Part shown: piece after piece, positions 51,659 to 61,155 of the stretch
Layout of the letters: each line of letters opens with the position of its first letter
Numbering within the stretch: the stretch's first letter is position 1
Source: Paenibacillus chitinolyticus NBRC 15660
GTDB taxonomy: Bacteria > Bacillota > Bacilli > Paenibacillales > NBRC-103111
Reading direction: 5' to 3'
Assembly: GCF_000739915.1 (NCBI RefSeq)
Contig: NZ_BBJT01000002.1
Span: forward strand, 186,001 to 250,000
DNA: 64,000 bases
The notes under the pieces: model-generated
The model's database searches: none
What the model was told of the DNA's origin: nothing
The model's input: the letters and a program-made list of their open reading frames with translations, nothing else
Position numbers and translations under genes: made by a program

Positions 51659-52594
51659 TCAATGTTCCCAATCCGTGCGGCCCCATTTAAGCTGCAGGAC
51701 GGTCACGGCCAGAATAATCATCAAGAAAACAGTTGCCATTGCCGACGCATAGCCCATGTTGGAGTTGGAGAAAGCCATCTCATAAATGTGCAGGGCAATC
51801 ACTCTCGTTTCGTTAAACGGTTCTCCCTTGGTCATAATCTGGAATTGGGCGAAGGCCTGAAAATAAGAGACGACCGTAGTCACGGATACGAACAGCATCG
51901 TTCTCCGCAAAAGCGGAAGCGTCAGATACCGGAATGAATGCCAGCGGTTCGCTCCGTCCAAGAGAGCGGCTTCATAATACAGCCCCGGAATGGAATCGAT
52001 TCCGGCGATGAACAGGACGATATTGTAGCCGATGTCCGCCCACAACGTCATGATAATGACGGAATACAACGCATAATGCGGGTCGCTCAGCCATTGGACG
52101 GGCGCCATATGCAGCTTCTCAAGCAGCATGTTGAACAGGCCGTGATTATAATTGAACATCGTGCTCCACACGATAGCCGTTCCCGCAAGCGGGGCGATCG
52201 TCGGCAGAAAAAACACCGTGCGCATTAAATTGCGCAGCCATCCTGTTTGCAGCCGCTGAATGGCCACCGCAATGAGCAGGGTGATGGCTATATTCACCGC
52301 AACGGCAACGACTACGAATTTAACCGTCACCCAGAGCGATTTCAGAAAGACCGAATCTCCCAGCATCCGTGCGTAGTTCTCCACACCGATGAAAGTCGTG
52401 TTGGAGCTGAGGGGATTATATTTGAAAAAGGACAGCCCGAGACTCCAGCCGATCGGAAGAAAAGCGAATGCGCCGAATAACAGCAGGATTGGAATCAGCG
52501 ACAAATAAACAAACGCGCGCGCGTTCTTTCGGCCTTTATGTTGAGCTGCCGGTGGAATCTTTCGAGTTCTGCCTGCTGCCGGTTCAAGATTCAT
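51659..52594 (-). CDS. Sugar ABC transporter permease (MalF/UgpA-type)
   Basis: This 311-residue permease has six helices and EAALLDGANRWHSFRYLTLPLLRRTM as EAA loop. The N-terminal basic segment (KGRKNARAFVYLSL) precedes the first helix. GGAGTG precedes the ATG. It is cotranscribed between the binding protein and the second permease. Confidence 0.92.
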   Translation of the reverse strand: MNLEPAAGRTRKIPPAAQHKGRKNARAFVYLSLIPILLLFGAFAFLPIGWSLGLSFFKYNPLSSNTTFIGVENYARMLGDSVFLKSLWVTVKFVVVAVAVNIAITLLIAVAIQRLQTGWLRNLMRTVFFLPTIAPLAGTAIVWSTMFNYNHGLFNMLLEKLHMAPVQWLSDPHYALYSVIIMTLWADIGYNIVLFIAGIDSIPGLYYEAALLDGANRWHSFRYLTLPLLRRTMLFVSVTTVVSYFQAFAQFQIMTKGEPFNETRVIALHIYEMAFSNSNMGYASAMATVFLMIILAVTVLQLKWGRTDWEH

Positions 52595-52610
52595 ACTCCG
52601 ATCACTCCGA

Positions 52611-53903
52611 TCATTTGTGTTGATCCTGATTGTCGTTTATTGATTTTTCAATGCCCCTCAGACCCGCTTCCACGGTTTCCTGTCCGCTTGCCATTAATTG
52701 AAAATGATCGTTGATCACTTTGAAGAAATAATCCCGGTCCGTAATCGGTCCGATCCACTCTCCCAGCGTCAAAATATCCAGCGAAGTTTTCATAAACGGA
52801 TTGGCTTTGAGAAATTCGGGATTTTCGGCCACCTCTTTTTTGGCGGGGACCGTAAACGTACTCAGGTTCCATTGCAGCAGATTCTCGTTGGAAGAAACGA
52901 ATTCGATGAAATCGACGGCGGCTTTCCGCTGCTTGCTTTTTTGTGAGGCTACTAGTCCCCAGCCGGATTCGGCAGCGTATGAGGGCGGATTCGCCGTGAA
53001 AGACGGCACCGGCACATACTCGAAGTCTTCTGCCTTGTATGTATTTAAACCGGCGGCTATGGACCAGGGTCCGCGATACGTCATCGCCGAACTTCCCTGA
53101 AAGAAATAGTCGGAGATGTCAAGCTCTCCGCCGAACGTCGTGAGGTCCGCGACTTTATCGTCTTTGATAAGCGAAACTAGAGCTTGCATCGCTTTTTTCG
53201 CCTCCGGCGTCCGAAAGTTCACGTGATCGTTTTCGCCCCAATACTTCCCGTTTTGCTGCAAAATCATGGACAAGAACGTGAAGGTGATATTGTCGCCGGA
53301 TACAAAATCAAACCCTTTCACCTTGATGCCCTTCCCGTCCCGGACCGTCAGTTTACGGGCGCTCTCCACAAGCTCTTCCCATGTAGACGGAGGCCCTTCG
53401 ATTCCCTTCTCCTTCAACATTTTCGGATGGATCAGCATGCCGCCGTTTTCGATATTGAATTCGAGCGGAAGTCCGTAAAGCTTGCCGTTCAATGAATATC
53501 CCCCAAGCGGTGCTTTGTAATAGCCGTCCCGGAGACGTTCGCCGTCCGGTATTTCCGCCAGCAGCCCGTTCGTGGAGTAGACGGGAACCCAGGTGCCGAA
53601 CATCTCGGCGATGTCCGGAGGATTTTTGGCAATGAAAGAAGCTTTTAGCTTCTGAGGGTAAACATCGTATGGAAAGGATTGATAGTCGATCTCTACTTCC
53701 GGATGTTTTGCCTGGTAAGCGGCAATCAAATCTTTATACGCATTCATAAAGGCATCTTCCTGATGGCTCCAAAAAACGAGTTTTACTTTACCGTCCGGAT
53801 TTGCAGAATTATCAGCCGTCGTTTCTTTATCATTCGTGCAAGACGAAACAATAATCATTGCAAACAACAGAGAAATAAATGAAAAAAATCGGACTTTTTT
53901 CAA
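52611..53903 (-). CDS. Sugar ABC transporter substrate-binding lipoprotein
   Basis: This 430-residue extracellular solute-binding protein has a lipobox (IIVSSCTN) and family-1 motifs: VKLVFWSHQEDAFMNAYKDLI, ADLTTFGGELDISDYFFQGSSAMTYRGPW and KQRKAAVDFIEFV. The start is a TTG at 53903 with AAGGGG eight bases upstream. It is the first gene of the operon and captures the oligosaccharide. Confidence 0.92.
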   Translation of the reverse strand: MKKVRFFSFISLLFAMIIVSSCTNDKETTADNSANPDGKVKLVFWSHQEDAFMNAYKDLIAAYQAKHPEVEIDYQSFPYDVYPQKLKASFIAKNPPDIAEMFGTWVPVYSTNGLLAEIPDGERLRDGYYKAPLGGYSLNGKLYGLPLEFNIENGGMLIHPKMLKEKGIEGPPSTWEELVESARKLTVRDGKGIKVKGFDFVSGDNITFTFLSMILQQNGKYWGENDHVNFRTPEAKKAMQALVSLIKDDKVADLTTFGGELDISDYFFQGSSAMTYRGPWSIAAGLNTYKAEDFEYVPVPSFTANPPSYAAESGWGLVASQKSKQRKAAVDFIEFVSSNENLLQWNLSTFTVPAKKEVAENPEFLKANPFMKTSLDILTLGEWIGPITDRDYFFKVINDHFQLMASGQETVEAGLRGIEKSINDNQDQHK

Positions 53904-54022
53904 TTTGTAACCCCTTTCTTTTTATTTCAACTGGAATTTTCTACGTCCACATAGAAATAATACCTCCATAAAAATGAGACGTCAATATTTATTTTGCAAA
54001 TTAGTTGCATTTTTTTGATCGT

Positions 54023-54081
54023 AAATTGCAATTTATTTGTTCTTATTTTCAGTTGACCTGCGTTTTTATTTTACTTAACAT
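54023..54081 (+). promoter_or_regulatory. LacI gene promoter and candidate operator
   Basis: TTGACC (54053-54058) and TAACAT (54076-54081) are 17 bases apart. The perfect palindrome AAATTGCAATTT (54023-54034) lies 18 bases upstream, and related TTGCA halves lie at 53994-54008, toward the divergent transporter operon. Confidence 0.45.
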
Positions 54082-54137
54082 AGAGAGTAAGAATTTTTGT
54101 TCGTTCATTCTTAAATGAAATGAAGGCAGGTTATAGC

Positions 54138-55181
54138 ATGCCCACACTAAAAGATATAGCGGACCGGGTCGGTGTCTCCATTTCTACGGTTTCCCGTGTT
54201 CTGGCTGACGATATCAGCCGTGCCTCCCTTAGCAAAACTCGCCGGAAAATTTGGGACGCTGCCCAAGAACTCGGCTACACGATCAAGCTTTCCGCACAAG
54301 AGCCGGTGAAGAGAATCGGCTGTATCGTTTCCACGATGCAGGGAAGGCGCTACCATCCCTACTTCTCCGTTATTTTCGAGGGAATAGAGAAAGAATTGGC
54401 TCTTCACGGGTATCAGATTGCGTTCACTTATACGCAAGAAGATTTGCAAAAACCTGAAATTTTGCAGCAGGTCATCCACAAAGACCAAACCGGAGGCCTC
54501 ATTATCATCGAGGGCATCGAGAAGAATTTGTATGACTATATCCGCAAGCATGTGGAGCATATCGTCGGAATCGACGTGTCCGACCCGGATATTCCTACCA
54601 TCTCCTATGACCGGGTCGAAGCCGCTCGTACTGCCGTCAAACATTTAACGGATCAGGGCCACAGGGACATCCTGTTTATCGGAGGCACCGGCTTGTCCGG
54701 AGAATTCCAGAGGGAGAAACGCTACCGGGGTTACAAGCTGGCACTGGAGCAAGCCGGTTTGACGGTTCAGCCGCAGTATGTGCTTAACGCCGAGTGGGAA
54801 CCGGATCAGGCTTACCGTCTCGTCCTGAATTACATCGACGAACATCGCGGCCACCTGCCTACCGCGGTTTTTGCGGCCAGCGATATTATGGCGATGGCGG
54901 CTATGCGCGCCATTTCCGAGAAGGGCTATGGAATCCCGCAAGATTTCGCCATTATCGGTTTTGACGACAACGAGCCTTCTCGTTACACGGTTCCTCCCCT
55001 CTCGACGATTCATATTCCTACCCTTGAAATCGGAAGTGTCGCCGCAAGAACGGTCCTTCAGGAAATGCAGACGCCGTATCCTCTCCCAGTCAAAATTTTA
55101 CTGCCGTTTCAACCTCTATTTCGCCAGTCAAGCGACCGTCGTTTGCAGAAGCTTCAAGACAACAATAACGAAACCCGCTAA
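54138..55181 (+). CDS. LacI-family repressor of the sugar operon
   Basis: This 347-residue protein opens MPTLKDIADRVGVSISTVSRVL (LacI helix-turn-helix; HTH and hinge about 1-60). A periplasmic-binding-type effector domain follows (IGCIVSTMQGRRYHPYFSVIFEGIE, GHRDILFIGG, PQDFAIIGFDDNEPSRYTVPPLSTI). It matches the GalR/MsmR pattern. AAGGCAGG supports the ATG at 54138. Divergent to the transporter operon, it should regulate it through the intergenic palindromes. Confidence 0.93.
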   Translation: MPTLKDIADRVGVSISTVSRVLADDISRASLSKTRRKIWDAAQELGYTIKLSAQEPVKRIGCIVSTMQGRRYHPYFSVIFEGIEKELALHGYQIAFTYTQEDLQKPEILQQVIHKDQTGGLIIIEGIEKNLYDYIRKHVEHIVGIDVSDPDIPTISYDRVEAARTAVKHLTDQGHRDILFIGGTGLSGEFQREKRYRGYKLALEQAGLTVQPQYVLNAEWEPDQAYRLVLNYIDEHRGHLPTAVFAASDIMAMAAMRAISEKGYGIPQDFAIIGFDDNEPSRYTVPPLSTIHIPTLEIGSVAARTVLQEMQTPYPLPVKILLPFQPLFRQSSDRRLQKLQDNNNETR

Positions 55182-55278
55182 ACACGGCTGCCCGGCAAAA
55201 GTCATCCTCCTCCGTAAGGACTTTATTTTCCCGGTCGAAGTGATACCTCGACTTAAAGGCCGATCCGTCTATTCACAT

Positions 55279-55325
55279 AAAACAAGCCATCCTGGGCTAA
55301 AGCGAAGGATGGCTTGTTTTTTAAT
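55279..55325 (+). terminator. Terminator of the LacI gene
   Basis: AAAACAAGCCATCC pairs with GGATGGCTTGTTTT and is followed by TTAATTTTTTTT. Confidence 0.85.
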
Positions 55326-55516
55326 TTTTTTTCGTTAAATTTCAAAATCTCCTAACATTAGTTACCCACTGTCTCGGATCATTAAGATCGGCTGAATTAG
55401 TTTTGTTTTATTCGACTCTTATTCCTACGAAAACCAACAAAATACTTACAGTTACTTAAAATATAACTTGAAATACTTATATATTGTGATACATTTACTT
55501 ATAAGAGGTGAGATTG

Positions 55517-56311
55517 TTGTATCAAGAAGAACGATTATTGAAAATACTCGACTATATTAAAAAGCACCACGCGATGAGTGTTATGGATATTTGTTCTCTT
55601 CTTCATGTATCCAGGGATACGGCCAGAAGAGATATTGTTAAATTAGTGCAAGAAGGGGTCGTCATTCGTACACATGGCGGTGTCGCTCTGCCTCAATTGC
55701 AGAAGGAAATCGCCACTTATCAAGAACGTTTAATTGATGAAACAGACAGTAAGCGAAAAATAGGGAAACTAGCGGCTAAACTGGTTCAAGATCACGAAAC
55801 CGTCATTTTAGACGTATCCACTACGGTACAGTCTGCAGCCGAACAAATTTCTGCTAAACATATTACGGCTGTCACACACTCCATAGACATTGTAGGGATT
55901 CTGTCCGGCCGTGAAGATCTGCAAGTTTATGTGCTCGGCGGCTACTTACATGCCAAAAATCGGTTGTTATACGGACCTTCCGTTATCGAAAAGCTGCGAG
56001 AATTAAGAGCGGATAAGGCAATTATCGGAGCTACGGCCATACGAGCCGACGGGCTTTATTTTCCGTACGAAGAGGATGTTTCCGTGAAAAAAGAGATGGC
56101 CCGCAGATCGGATCAGGTCATTGTTGTGGCGGATTCTACGAAGTTTACAAGCAAGTCGGTTTATCGTTTAGATTTTGACTTTGTGGATATTTTGATTACC
56201 GATCAGGAAGTGCCTATCGATATTAAAGAAGTACTTCATAATAAAAATATAGCGCTTATACAATGTGAGGAGAAAGACAATTACGAGGAGGACGATAAGG
56301 ATGAGTATTAA
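55517..56311 (+). CDS. DeoR-family regulator beside nagA
   Basis: The 264-residue protein has the DeoR helix-turn-helix (YQEERLLKILDYIKKHHAMSVMDICSLLHVSRDTARRDIVKL, residues 1-45) and a sugar-phosphate-binding domain (EETVILDVSTTVQSAA-like, TDKAIIGATA). GAGGTGA five bases before the TTG at 55517 supports that start. Its stop overlaps nagA by 11 bases, so the two form an operon. It probably senses a GlcNAc-derived phosphate. Confidence 0.92.
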   Translation: MYQEERLLKILDYIKKHHAMSVMDICSLLHVSRDTARRDIVKLVQEGVVIRTHGGVALPQLQKEIATYQERLIDETDSKRKIGKLAAKLVQDHETVILDVSTTVQSAAEQISAKHITAVTHSIDIVGILSGREDLQVYVLGGYLHAKNRLLYGPSVIEKLRELRADKAIIGATAIRADGLYFPYEEDVSVKKEMARRSDQVIVVADSTKFTSKSVYRLDFDFVDILITDQEVPIDIKEVLHNKNIALIQCEEKDNYEEDDKDEY

Positions 56312-57446
56312 AATTTTACACCATGTAAACGTGATTCAAGAAGATAACTCCACTCTGTCTGTCACACTTTGGATACGGGACGGAATCATTGAAAAGATAG
56401 AAAGCGGTCTGGCTACTCTTCCGGAAGGTGACTATGAATATATGGACGGTCAAGGCCGCTTATTAATCCCAGGCATGATCGATGTCCACATTCACGGCGC
56501 CAACGGTTTCGATATGATGGATGGAAGTGAGACGAGTATTCAGGAGGTTTCGCGGGCTTGTGCGGCAACGGGCTGTACCTCGTTTCTGGCTACCTCCGTC
56601 AGCTCGACTATCGAAGACTTAATAGCCATGATTCGCAGTGTGAAACGTGTCGCCGGTCATGAAGTCGGGGCCAAAATCGCCGGGCTTCACCTAGAAGGTC
56701 CTTACCTGAATCCGAAGCGTAAAGGGATGCAAAATGAGCGGTTTTTACGGCATCCGGATCTTGCTGAAATGAAAGAAATTTTTAATGAAGCAGATGGGCT
56801 GATCAAGATGGTTACAATAGCTCCCGAATTACCCGGCGGGATGGAACTCATCTCTTTTCTGAAGGAAACGGGCGTAATTATCGCCGTCGCGCATTCTGAT
56901 GCCACATACGAGGAAGCCAAACAAGCCTTTGAAGCAGGAGCCAGTCATGTTACGCATTGTTTCAACGGCATGCGTCCGATTCATCATCGGGATCCCGGAC
57001 TGGTTGTAGCCGCTTTTGAAGAAGAACATGTAAGCCTTCAAGCGATTGTAGACGGCATTCATTTGCATCCCGCAATCGTTCGAATGATGCATCGTCTCAA
57101 AGGACCGGATGACATGGTTCTTATCACAGACGCTTTGCAAGCCATGGGACTCGGCGACGGGAAATATATGTTCGGCGGGCATCACGTTACGGTTTCCGAA
57201 GGTGTAGCACGCCTGGAGGACGGGACTTTAGCTTCCAGTACGGTTACGATGAATGAGGCGCTGCGTTTAACCGTAGATACCGGCATTTCTTTAACAGACG
57301 CGGTTAAAATGGCGTCAAGTTCGCCTGCACGGCTGTTAGGTCTCGCTAACAAAGGGAAGATTTCCGTCGGTTTCGATGCCGATCTTGTCTTGTTAGACGA
57401 ACAATTTCAAGTACAATGGACCATGATCAAAGGTTCTATCGTCTAA
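56301..57446 (+). CDS. nagA: N-acetylglucosamine-6-phosphate deacetylase
   Basis: The 381-residue amidohydrolase has LIPGMIDVHIHGANGFDMMDGS (HxH metal ligands), GLHLEGPYLNPKRKGMQ, VAHSDATYEEAK, CFNGM and the catalytic aspartate in ITDALQAMG. These are the NagA motifs. It converts GlcNAc-6-phosphate to GlcN-6-phosphate. GGAGG precedes the ATG. No nagB or GlcNAc transporter lies in the window. With the nearby chitin-directed LPMO it points to chitin or peptidoglycan sugar use. Confidence 0.93.
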   Translation: MSIKILHHVNVIQEDNSTLSVTLWIRDGIIEKIESGLATLPEGDYEYMDGQGRLLIPGMIDVHIHGANGFDMMDGSETSIQEVSRACAATGCTSFLATSVSSTIEDLIAMIRSVKRVAGHEVGAKIAGLHLEGPYLNPKRKGMQNERFLRHPDLAEMKEIFNEADGLIKMVTIAPELPGGMELISFLKETGVIIAVAHSDATYEEAKQAFEAGASHVTHCFNGMRPIHHRDPGLVVAAFEEEHVSLQAIVDGIHLHPAIVRMMHRLKGPDDMVLITDALQAMGLGDGKYMFGGHHVTVSEGVARLEDGTLASSTVTMNEALRLTVDTGISLTDAVKMASSSPARLLGLANKGKISVGFDADLVLLDEQFQVQWTMIKGSIV

Positions 57447-57539
57447 TTAACCGACATTTAAACTCGCTCCCCCCTCAACTTTAACCTTGGAATCTTACAA
57501 TCGGAAAGGTAAAAAGATGAAAAACGGGGAGAGATTGCT

Positions 57540-58934
57540 ATGCGTTTGTTTGAAGCCCTACTTATAGGCTCAAATCTGTTTCTGCTGGTCGTACTGCTTT
57601 TCATGAGGAATCGAAAAATCGGTCTGGGTGCAGGCTTTGCGGCTATCTGCGCACTGAGCGCCCATCTGATTTGGGAAGGATACCGCTGGCAATTGGCTCC
57701 CTCCTACCTCGTTTCGGTTATCTTGTTCATTCTGGTTGCCATAAGGATTTATCGAAATCCGAAATCCGTTAATCTCCGGAAAAAAACACGATACATCGGC
57801 TATTCTGTACTCACTGTGCTGCTGGGTTTTTCTGTTTTCTTGGCACAGGCGGTGCCGATATTGGTTTTGCCAAAGCCAGGCGGAGAGGCGGCGGTAGGAA
57901 CGCAACTCTTTCACTTTACGGATTCCACGCGGCAGGACAGCTATCCTAATCTTCCCAAAAATGACCGCGAGCTTATGGTTAGAGTGTGGTATCCCGCAAA
58001 ACCTCAACCCGGTAAAGGTGAGCTGCTGTTTCCCGAAGATCCGGTGCAGTTCAAAACATACAAGGAAAACTTCTCAGGAGTGTTCGGGCTCCCCGCATTT
58101 ATTCTCGATTACTGGAAATATACGCGCGGCAATTCCCGCCTGAATGCTGAACTTCTCCCCGCTTCCGCGCCTTATCCGTTGGTACTGATTAGTCATGGTA
58201 TGGGTACCGGCAGCGTGCTGCATGTCTCTCAGGCAGAAAACTTAGCCAGTCACGGGTTTATAGTAGCCGCTATCGACCATACCTACAGCACGGCGGCTAC
58301 CCTTTTTCCGGACGGGCGGATAACCGGATTTGAGACAAAGACGCCGGCAAATGATTTTTACGCGTATGCTAAGCGTGTCGGAGCTGTGTGGGCAGCCGAT
58401 ATTCAGTTCGTCCTTTCGGAAATGGAACATTTGAATCAAGACCCCGAGTCCAGTTTGAAGGGCATGATAGATGTAAACCATACCGGTATCATGGGGCATT
58501 CGTTCGGAGGCGGGACTGCTTTTAACGTCACCTATTCCAGCGATAAGATCAAAGCCGGAATCGATATGGATGGAACGCTCTATGACCTGGAGGATAAAGG
58601 CCAGATGCCGAAGCCGTTCATGTTCCTTAACTCCGACAAAAGATCCACGCTTTCTGCGGCGATAAAGAACAATGAGGTTCCGGACAGTATCCGGGCACAA
58701 CTGGTGAAGGAACAACAGGCGATGGACAGTATCGGTGCCCGTAACGGACAGGTCATTCATATACGGGGAACGGACCATTTCAATTTTACCGACCTGCAGT
58801 TCTATACGCCGATGTTAAAATATACAGGTATGACTGGGGACATTGACGGTTACAGAGGGGCTGCCCTTGTCAATTCTTATGTGCTAGATTTCTTTACCAG
58901 ACATTTGAAAAAGAATGGCGGTAAACCTCTTTGA
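57540..58934 (+). CDS. Membrane-bound PAF-acetylhydrolase-like alpha/beta hydrolase
   Basis: This 464-residue protein has four or five membrane helices (residues 1-125), then an extracytoplasmic lipase domain. The domain shows ELMVRVWYPAKPQ, PLVLISHGMGTG, the nucleophile GHSFGGGTAF, GIDMDGTLYD and the catalytic histidine in GTDHFNFTD. The hydrolase part resembles platelet-activating-factor acetylhydrolase isoform II-like enzymes. GGGGAGAG precedes the ATG. Substrate unknown; a lipid or ester at the cell surface is likely. Confidence 0.85.
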   Translation: MRLFEALLIGSNLFLLVVLLFMRNRKIGLGAGFAAICALSAHLIWEGYRWQLAPSYLVSVILFILVAIRIYRNPKSVNLRKKTRYIGYSVLTVLLGFSVFLAQAVPILVLPKPGGEAAVGTQLFHFTDSTRQDSYPNLPKNDRELMVRVWYPAKPQPGKGELLFPEDPVQFKTYKENFSGVFGLPAFILDYWKYTRGNSRLNAELLPASAPYPLVLISHGMGTGSVLHVSQAENLASHGFIVAAIDHTYSTAATLFPDGRITGFETKTPANDFYAYAKRVGAVWAADIQFVLSEMEHLNQDPESSLKGMIDVNHTGIMGHSFGGGTAFNVTYSSDKIKAGIDMDGTLYDLEDKGQMPKPFMFLNSDKRSTLSAAIKNNEVPDSIRAQLVKEQQAMDSIGARNGQVIHIRGTDHFNFTDLQFYTPMLKYTGMTGDIDGYRGAALVNSYVLDFFTRHLKKNGGKPL

Positions 58935-58948
58935 CGACGGCACCATTT

Positions 58949-59204
58949 CTAATCCGGACCACCTGCCGGGAGCCAGCCTTTCAGCAGGGCTCCCCCCTCG
59001 GGATGGTTACTAACGGCAAGGTCGCCTCCGTGCCGCCTGACAATTTTTTTGTGAAATGGTTAGCCCCAGAACGCTGCCTCCGGTTGAACGATTTCTAGAG
59101 CTTTCCCCACGATATAACAGTTCAAAAACGCGCTCTAGTTCTTCCGAGGAGAAGCCCGGCCCTGAATCACGTATCGTAAACGTTATTTGATTCCCGTCCG
59201 GCGT
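58949..59204 (-). pseudogene. Histidine kinase C-terminal remnant
   Basis: TPDGNQITFTIRDSGPGF and SGLGL-like ISQK belong to a HATPase domain. The rest (IVRRHGGDLAVSNHPEGG, to 58949) continues in another frame; one extra A in the run of seven explains the shift. All upstream kinase parts are missing. The 59205-59536 stretch holds no other recognisable gene. Confidence 0.75.
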
Positions 59205-59536
59205 CAAGCAAATTAACAGGCAAACGGATTTCCTGATCCGGAATTGTAATACTGCGACCGTTTCTCGGCATTGTGCCGGGGAACGGTCGTTTAGCTTTTT
59301 TGAAAACATTCGTCGTTGTGGAAGGAATCAATAAAAGAAATAGTGACTTTCCTTTTATTTTTTATTTTGTTACTTTAGGTCTTGTCGGCTTCACGGCCTT
59401 GAAGCACAAAGTGCCAATCTTCGCCTTTGAACAAAAACACTTTTTGCACCCTTTTGGAAATCAATTCCGCAACCGGAGCGCCTCTTTTCCTACTTTATAA
59501 GTGAGGGCCTTAAACAAACCGAACGGAAGTGATGGA

Positions 59537-60094
59537 GTGGAAGACAAAGAAATCATACAGCTGTATTTTGCGCGCAATGAAAGAGCCATAGAAGAAACAG
59601 CCAAAAAGTATAAACATTATTGTGTTCGGATCGCCCTTAATATTCTGTCCAGCGTGGAAGACGCGGAAGAATGCGTGAACGATACCTTTCTGGGAGCGTG
59701 GAGAGCGATACCGCCGAAGTCACCCGCTAAGCTTTCGTCTTTTCTTGGGAGAATCACGCGGAATATCGCCTTGGATAAATACGATTATCACACGGCCAAA
59801 AAACGCAGCAAAGAATTTGAGACGATACTTGATGAACTGAACGATTGCTTATCCTCTTCCGATAACGTCGAAAGCCGGTATGAAGAAGAACAAATGGCCG
59901 AAGCGATCAGCCAATTTTTGAAGACCCTAAATGAAGATCATCGTAATATTTTCGTGAGACGATATTGGTACTCCGATTCTATGTCGGATATCGCGTCGCG
60001 ATTTTCGATAAGTGAAAGCAAAGCCAAATCGGTTCTGTTCCGAACACGAAAAAAACTCCAAACATACCTTAAGAAAGAGGGTTATTCGGTATGA
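59537..60094 (+). CDS. ECF sigma factor
   Basis: The 185-residue protein has sigma region 2 (HYCVRIALNILSSVEDAEECVNDTFLGAWRAI) and region 4 (LKTLNEDHRNIFVRRYWYSDSMSDIASRFSISESKAKSVLFRTRKKL). GGAAG supports a GTG at 59537; the frame is open from 59501. It overlaps the next gene by four bases, a sigma/anti-sigma arrangement. I find no clear ECF-type promoter upstream, so autoregulation is unproven. Confidence 0.9.
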   Translation: MEDKEIIQLYFARNERAIEETAKKYKHYCVRIALNILSSVEDAEECVNDTFLGAWRAIPPKSPAKLSSFLGRITRNIALDKYDYHTAKKRSKEFETILDELNDCLSSSDNVESRYEEEQMAEAISQFLKTLNEDHRNIFVRRYWYSDSMSDIASRFSISESKAKSVLFRTRKKLQTYLKKEGYSV

Positions 60095-60996
60095 ATAATA
60101 AAGATCTCTTTAAAACGATCGGGTACATAGACGACCAACTTATTGAAAAAGCTCATACGGCGAGACGCGCGACTAAAAAATCTTATGCGCTGTGGGGTTC
60201 GGTCGCTGCCTGTGTCGCACTGGTATCGGGGTTGGCGCTTTATGAGTCCCCTCCTATTCCCCAGCCTGCCACACCGCAAATTTTCCAGCAGTCCCTGCCC
60301 GCGTCTCCGACCGGAATCCGGAAATTGTTAACGTACAACGGTTATCGTTATGCATTCGTCGACGACGGCGCACCGTTTAAGTTCACGGGAACTGAGCCGG
60401 TAAAATCGCTCGGAACGTTAGTAGCGGATACCGGCCCCGAGACCGGGAAGAACACTGAAGGCAGCAATGTGGAAAAGGACTATACCGCAACTTTCGCCAT
60501 CGGGGGGAAACTGTACGAGATTCCTGCGTACCCGTCCCATTTCCGGATTGCGGTTCAATATGAACAGAACTTCTACTTGGCGGAGATCGTCGCGAAGGTA
60601 AACGACTCCGCAATTTCCGCAAAGGAATACCTGGATATGTCCAAACTTAAGGAACATGTGCGGGACATTCATATTCTGAATCATGCGGGGAACGACGTGC
60701 TGAAGAAAATGACGGACTCCGCTTCTGTGAAGTCCATCGTCGAAGGCCTTTACACGGCCAAAACGGCGGATTTAACCAACCGGGAATTCGAGGGCATCGC
60801 GGAGGCGCAATCCCAGGGGAAATCGTATCAACTGAAGTTTAACCTTAAGGACGGGACTGGCATGGCCATGTATATCATCCCGGAGTTAAAAATTGTGTCG
60901 ATGGGAGACGCGTATTATCAATTGCCCGATCGTTTCTTGGATCTGTCCGGCGATTTATTTAAAAACCTGAAACAAGACGCGCTGCCGTTATACTAA
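60091..60996 (+). CDS. Membrane-anchored anti-sigma-like protein
   Basis: This 301-residue protein has a cytosolic N-terminus (1-29: NNKDLFKTIGYIDDQLIEKA), a single membrane helix (about 30-52) and a large extracytoplasmic region without recognised domain. Type and ATGA overlap with the ECF gene indicate it restrains that sigma factor. A zinc HxxxCxxC motif is absent, so it is not a ZAS-type anti-sigma. Confidence 0.75.
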   Translation: MNNKDLFKTIGYIDDQLIEKAHTARRATKKSYALWGSVAACVALVSGLALYESPPIPQPATPQIFQQSLPASPTGIRKLLTYNGYRYAFVDDGAPFKFTGTEPVKSLGTLVADTGPETGKNTEGSNVEKDYTATFAIGGKLYEIPAYPSHFRIAVQYEQNFYLAEIVAKVNDSAISAKEYLDMSKLKEHVRDIHILNHAGNDVLKKMTDSASVKSIVEGLYTAKTADLTNREFEGIAEAQSQGKSYQLKFNLKDGTGMAMYIIPELKIVSMGDAYYQLPDRFLDLSGDLFKNLKQDALPLY

Positions 60997-61102
60997 TCCT
61001 GTTAACCTGATGCCAAGCCTGCTTATCCATTCCTCATGCGATTTCTAGAGGATGGATTCTTGACAGCCGGCAAGCGCTTCGCTTGGGATTCCATTTCCAT
61101 GC

Positions 61103-61137
61103 AAAAAAAGCCCTGGAGGTTTCCGCCTCCAGGGCTT
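61103..61137 (-). terminator. Terminator of the LPMO gene
   Basis: AAGCCCTGGAGG (61108-61119) pairs with CCTCCAGGGCTT (61126-61137), and seven Ts follow on the minus strand. Confidence 0.9.
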
Positions 61138-61155
61138 GCTGCGCTCGCGCTAACG

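Noticed and set aside
59375-59486. Minus-strand frame of about 35 codons ending KGEDWHFVLQGREADKT
   Set aside because: Looks protein-like but has no convincing start or ribosome site and overlaps the region upstream of the sigma factor; length is within chance.
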